9,417 bases of DNA, from positions 1 through 9,417 of the forward strand of contig JAMCSN010000168.1 in the NCBI GenBank assembly GCA_023381535.1. Direction: 5' to 3'. The stretch comes from Bacteroidota bacterium (GTDB lineage Bacteria; Bacteroidota; Ignavibacteria; Ignavibacteriales; Melioribacteraceae). Shown here one piece after another: positions 7,360 to 9,417 of this stretch (position 1 is its first letter; each line of letters begins with the position of its first letter). The notes below the pieces were generated by a model. The model was not told the origin of the DNA. It saw nothing but the letters and a program-made list of their open reading frames with translations, and ran no database searches. Both the position numbers and the translations under genes were made by a program.

Positions 7360-8241
7360 ATGGCAGAACTGAAAAAACATATCGGAATAATTTTAGAACT
7401 TGGCAAAGTGAAGATCACTTTCTTTGTTGCGTTTTCCACTTCGATCGGTTACTTGCTCAATTCAGCGCGGCTTGAGTGGCGAATGATACTTCCTGCATTC
7501 GGCGTGTTTATACTTGCCATGGGGTCGTCGGCGCTGAACCATTACCAGGAAAGATTTTCCGATGCATTGATGGACCGCACGAAGGGACGACCGATTCCTT
7601 CCGGAAGAATAACTGCAATGCATGCAGTTGTCGCCGCTTCAATTTTAGTTCTATTCGGTTCAATGATTATTTATCTCTCATCAAATGTAACTGCGATGCT
7701 TCTCGGATGGCTCGCGTTGATTTGGTACAACGTTGTTTATACGCCGCTCAAGAAAAAATATGCATTGGCAGTCGTTCCCGGTTCACTCATCGGTGCAATA
7801 CCTCCTGTGATCGGCTGGGTTGCATCCGGCGGCGCTCTGCTGGATCTTAAAATTTTATCGCTCGCGCTGTTTTTCTTTATCTGGCAGATTCCGCATTTCT
7901 GGCTGCTGCTTTTACTTTACGGAAAAGATTATGAGAAAGCCGGATTTCCGACACTTACAAAAATATTTTCCAACTCGCAGTTGAGCAGAATAACATTTGT
8001 ATGGATGGCGGCGCTCGCGACAAGCTGCGTTATAATTCCGTTCGTTAATATCTCCGCCCATTTTATTACTGCGCTGGTGATTGTTGCATTAGGCGTTTGG
8101 CTTTTAATCGAATCACGCGACATACTTACGGATTACTTTGAACGGATCATTTTCAGAAAAGCTTTCTTGCGGATCAATCTTTATGTGCTCGCTGTTGTTC
8201 TGGTTCTTTCATTAGATAAGTTATTACTTCATGAATTTTAA
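7360..8241 (+). CDS. ctaB: Protohaem IX farnesyltransferase (haem O synthase)
   Basis: This 293-residue UbiA-superfamily prenyltransferase transfers a farnesyl group to haem B, giving haem O, the precursor of haem A. The first substrate/Mg site reads NHYQERFSDALMDRTKGRPI (60-79), so the family's N-x3-D-x3-D pattern appears as N60, E64, D68, with Glu in place of the first Asp. The second conserved block is YTPLKKKYALAVVPGSLIGA (127-146) followed by IPPVIGW, and the third is IPHFWLLLLLYGKDYEKAGF (177-196). About eight to nine helices are expected, and length is typical. It starts 3 bases after coxB. The nearest SD-like GGAG (7342-7345) is 14 bases from the ATG, which is weak, so translation may depend on coupling to coxB. 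The haem A synthase gene ctaA is not in the window. Confidence 0.94.
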   Translation: MAELKKHIGIILELGKVKITFFVAFSTSIGYLLNSARLEWRMILPAFGVFILAMGSSALNHYQERFSDALMDRTKGRPIPSGRITAMHAVVAASILVLFGSMIIYLSSNVTAMLLGWLALIWYNVVYTPLKKKYALAVVPGSLIGAIPPVIGWVASGGALLDLKILSLALFFFIWQIPHFWLLLLLYGKDYEKAGFPTLTKIFSNSQLSRITFVWMAALATSCVIIPFVNISAHFITALVIVALGVWLLIESRDILTDYFERIIFRKAFLRINLYVLAVVLVLSLDKLLLHEF

Positions 8242-8253
8242 AACGGTTTGAAT

Positions 8254-9417
8254 ATGCAATTCTTAGACAATTCGGTTCTTCCTCAATCAGCGCCTCATTT
8301 GATGTTGCTGAAATATCTGCTTGTACTGACTTTCATAATTTTCTTTACGTACACAGGAATACTGTTCGGTTCGCTTTCGTTGTCTCTTTTTTTCAACAAG
8401 AAATCCGTTAAGAGCGGCGATAAACTTCTTCATAACTTTTCTAAGAAATTGATCGATCTTATCACGTTCAACAAAGGCGTTTCATTTGCTCTCGGTGTCG
8501 TTCCGCTTTTGAGCGCCGTGTTCTGTTACGCACAGTTTCTGCATTTAACAAGCTTGGATGTTACCGGCTATCTGCTTCTTTCGCTTCTGCTGTTCGCTGC
8601 CGGATTGATTCTTACTTACACTTACAAATACACTTTTCACTTAAAAGATATTTTCCAATTTGCCGATGAGAAAAAAGATTCCGCCAAGACAGACGAATCA
8701 TTAAAGAGTGAGATCGAATCATACATCGGTAAAACCGGAAACATTCACCGCAAGAGCGGTTTGTATGGGTTGATTCTTCTTGCAGTCGCCGTTTATCTTT
8801 TCTCCGGCGCGGTTCAGCTTGCCGGAGATACTTCACGCTGGCAGACCGATAACAGTTTATTCGGAATTATATTTTCATTCTCAACATTATTTTATTTTCT
8901 CCAATTCCTCTTACTTTCACTCGCGCTTACTACGTCGGCGGTTCTCTATTTCTTTTTCAACACAGAAAACATTTCATCGTTCGACGAAACTTACCGGTCG
9001 TTTGTTAAATCCTTTGCATTGAGCAGGGGACTGGTTGCCGTTGTTCTTCTTCCTTTGGTAATTGCGCTAACGGTTGTAGCTCAGCCCATTGCGGCTTTGT
9101 CCTTCGGCTTTTTCGAGATACTTACTGTTGCTTTAATTCTTCTTTTAGTTCTCAGCATAATGTTCTACATCATGATCAAAGAATCCAGCATCAAGTACCG
9201 CGCTTCGGCAATTTATTTATTGATAATCGTCGTCGCGTTATTGGTTATCAAAGATCATTTTGCTTTCGATACAGATACGAAGATGCACACGGAAGTTCTT
9301 GCCGCAGAGTACGTTAAGTATGAAAAGAAAACTTTGGAAGAAGCCGGATTAACTGCCGCGCCCGCAATCAACGGCGCAGATATTTACAACGGGCGCTGTA
9401 TTGCTTGTCACGCATTC
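8254..9417 (+). CDS. Unrecognised eight-helix membrane protein with C-terminal cytochrome c domain, partial at window end
   Basis: From the ATG at 8254 the frame is open for 388 codons to the last base of the window, so the 3' end is missing. I do not recognise the family. Eight helices are predicted at about 17-47, 75-97, 103-123, 168-189, 203-235, 258-281, 285-308 and 316-333. Lys/Arg-rich loops at 48-74, 124-167, 236-258 and 309-316 fit the cytoplasmic side, which places both ends in the periplasm. After a charged linker (334-370) a cytochrome c domain begins: GADIYNGRCIACHAF, with haem ligands Cys382, Cys385 and His386. The second four-helix half resembles the first: helix 1 ends in FFN (46-48) and helix 5 in FFN (234-236), each followed after 23-27 residues by a Gly-to-Pro segment (G75-P84, G259-P267). 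The gene follows ctaB by 12 bases without a clear SD. A redox role next to the oxidase is inferred from context. Confidence 0.82.
   Translation, partial: MQFLDNSVLPQSAPHLMLLKYLLVLTFIIFFTYTGILFGSLSLSLFFNKKSVKSGDKLLHNFSKKLIDLITFNKGVSFALGVVPLLSAVFCYAQFLHLTSLDVTGYLLLSLLLFAAGLILTYTYKYTFHLKDIFQFADEKKDSAKTDESLKSEIESYIGKTGNIHRKSGLYGLILLAVAVYLFSGAVQLAGDTSRWQTDNSLFGIIFSFSTLFYFLQFLLLSLALTTSAVLYFFFNTENISSFDETYRSFVKSFALSRGLVAVVLLPLVIALTVVAQPIAALSFGFFEILTVALILLLVLSIMFYIMIKESSIKYRASAIYLLIIVVALLVIKDHFAFDTDTKMHTEVLAAEYVKYEKKTLEEAGLTAAPAINGADIYNGRCIACHAF

Noticed and set aside
8242..8253. Terminator or promoter between ctaB and the last gene
   Set aside because: The gap is only 12 bases and holds no hairpin or recognisable promoter elements.
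8612..8836. Short - strand frame, and a + strand frame at 8780-9022, in the last kilobase
   Set aside because: Both fall within the long open frame that starts at 8254 and encodes helices plus a CxxCH site, which explains the region better.

Overview
The window is one stretch of an aerobic electron-transport locus. All recognisable genes are on the + strand, packed end to end with gaps of 3 to 21 bp or short overlaps. It runs from the end of an alternative complex III (ACIII, quinol:cytochrome c/HiPIP oxidoreductase) operon into a complete aa3-type haem-copper oxidase set. Base composition looks moderate (estimated by eye in the low-to-mid 40s % GC). Several starts have a clear AAGGAG/GGAGG Shine-Dalgarno and several have none. 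ACIII directly followed by a cytochrome c, an SCO protein and an A2-type oxidase suggests the Bacteroidota/Chlorobiota/Ignavibacteriota group, perhaps an Ignavibacteria-like organism. This taxonomic guess is inference; no marker gene is present.

Layout: 1-80 is the C-terminal end of a gene that is probably actC. 83-1222 is a DUF3341 protein (ActD) fused to a monohaem cytochrome c (ActE). 1219-2397 is ActF. 2410-3342 is a membrane-anchored monohaem cytochrome c with an extra haem-less C-terminal region. 3351-4139 is an SCO1/SenC copper chaperone. 4144-5781, 5774-6403, 6425-6715 and 6724-7356 are oxidase subunits I, III, IV and II, in that order. 7360-8241 is haem O synthase (ctaB). From 8254 to the window end runs an open gene for a polytopic membrane protein whose C-terminus enters a cytochrome c domain exactly at the window edge.

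How it works together: ACIII oxidises menaquinol or another quinol and passes electrons through its haem subunits (ActA upstream, and the ActE domain here). Subunit II carries a full CuA site but has no fused cytochrome c domain, so a separate carrier is needed. The anchored cytochrome at 2410-3342 is the natural candidate. The SCO protein would help build CuA, and CtaB makes haem O, the precursor of haem A. No haem A synthase (ctaA) is visible in the window.

The least explained element is the last gene. Eight predicted membrane helices seem to form two tandem four-helix units, followed by a periplasmic c-type haem domain. I do not recognise this as a named family, and it is the best candidate here for an undescribed respiratory component. 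I see no promoter, terminator, RNA gene, mobile element, CRISPR or large repeat, and no gene-free stretch longer than about 21 bp.
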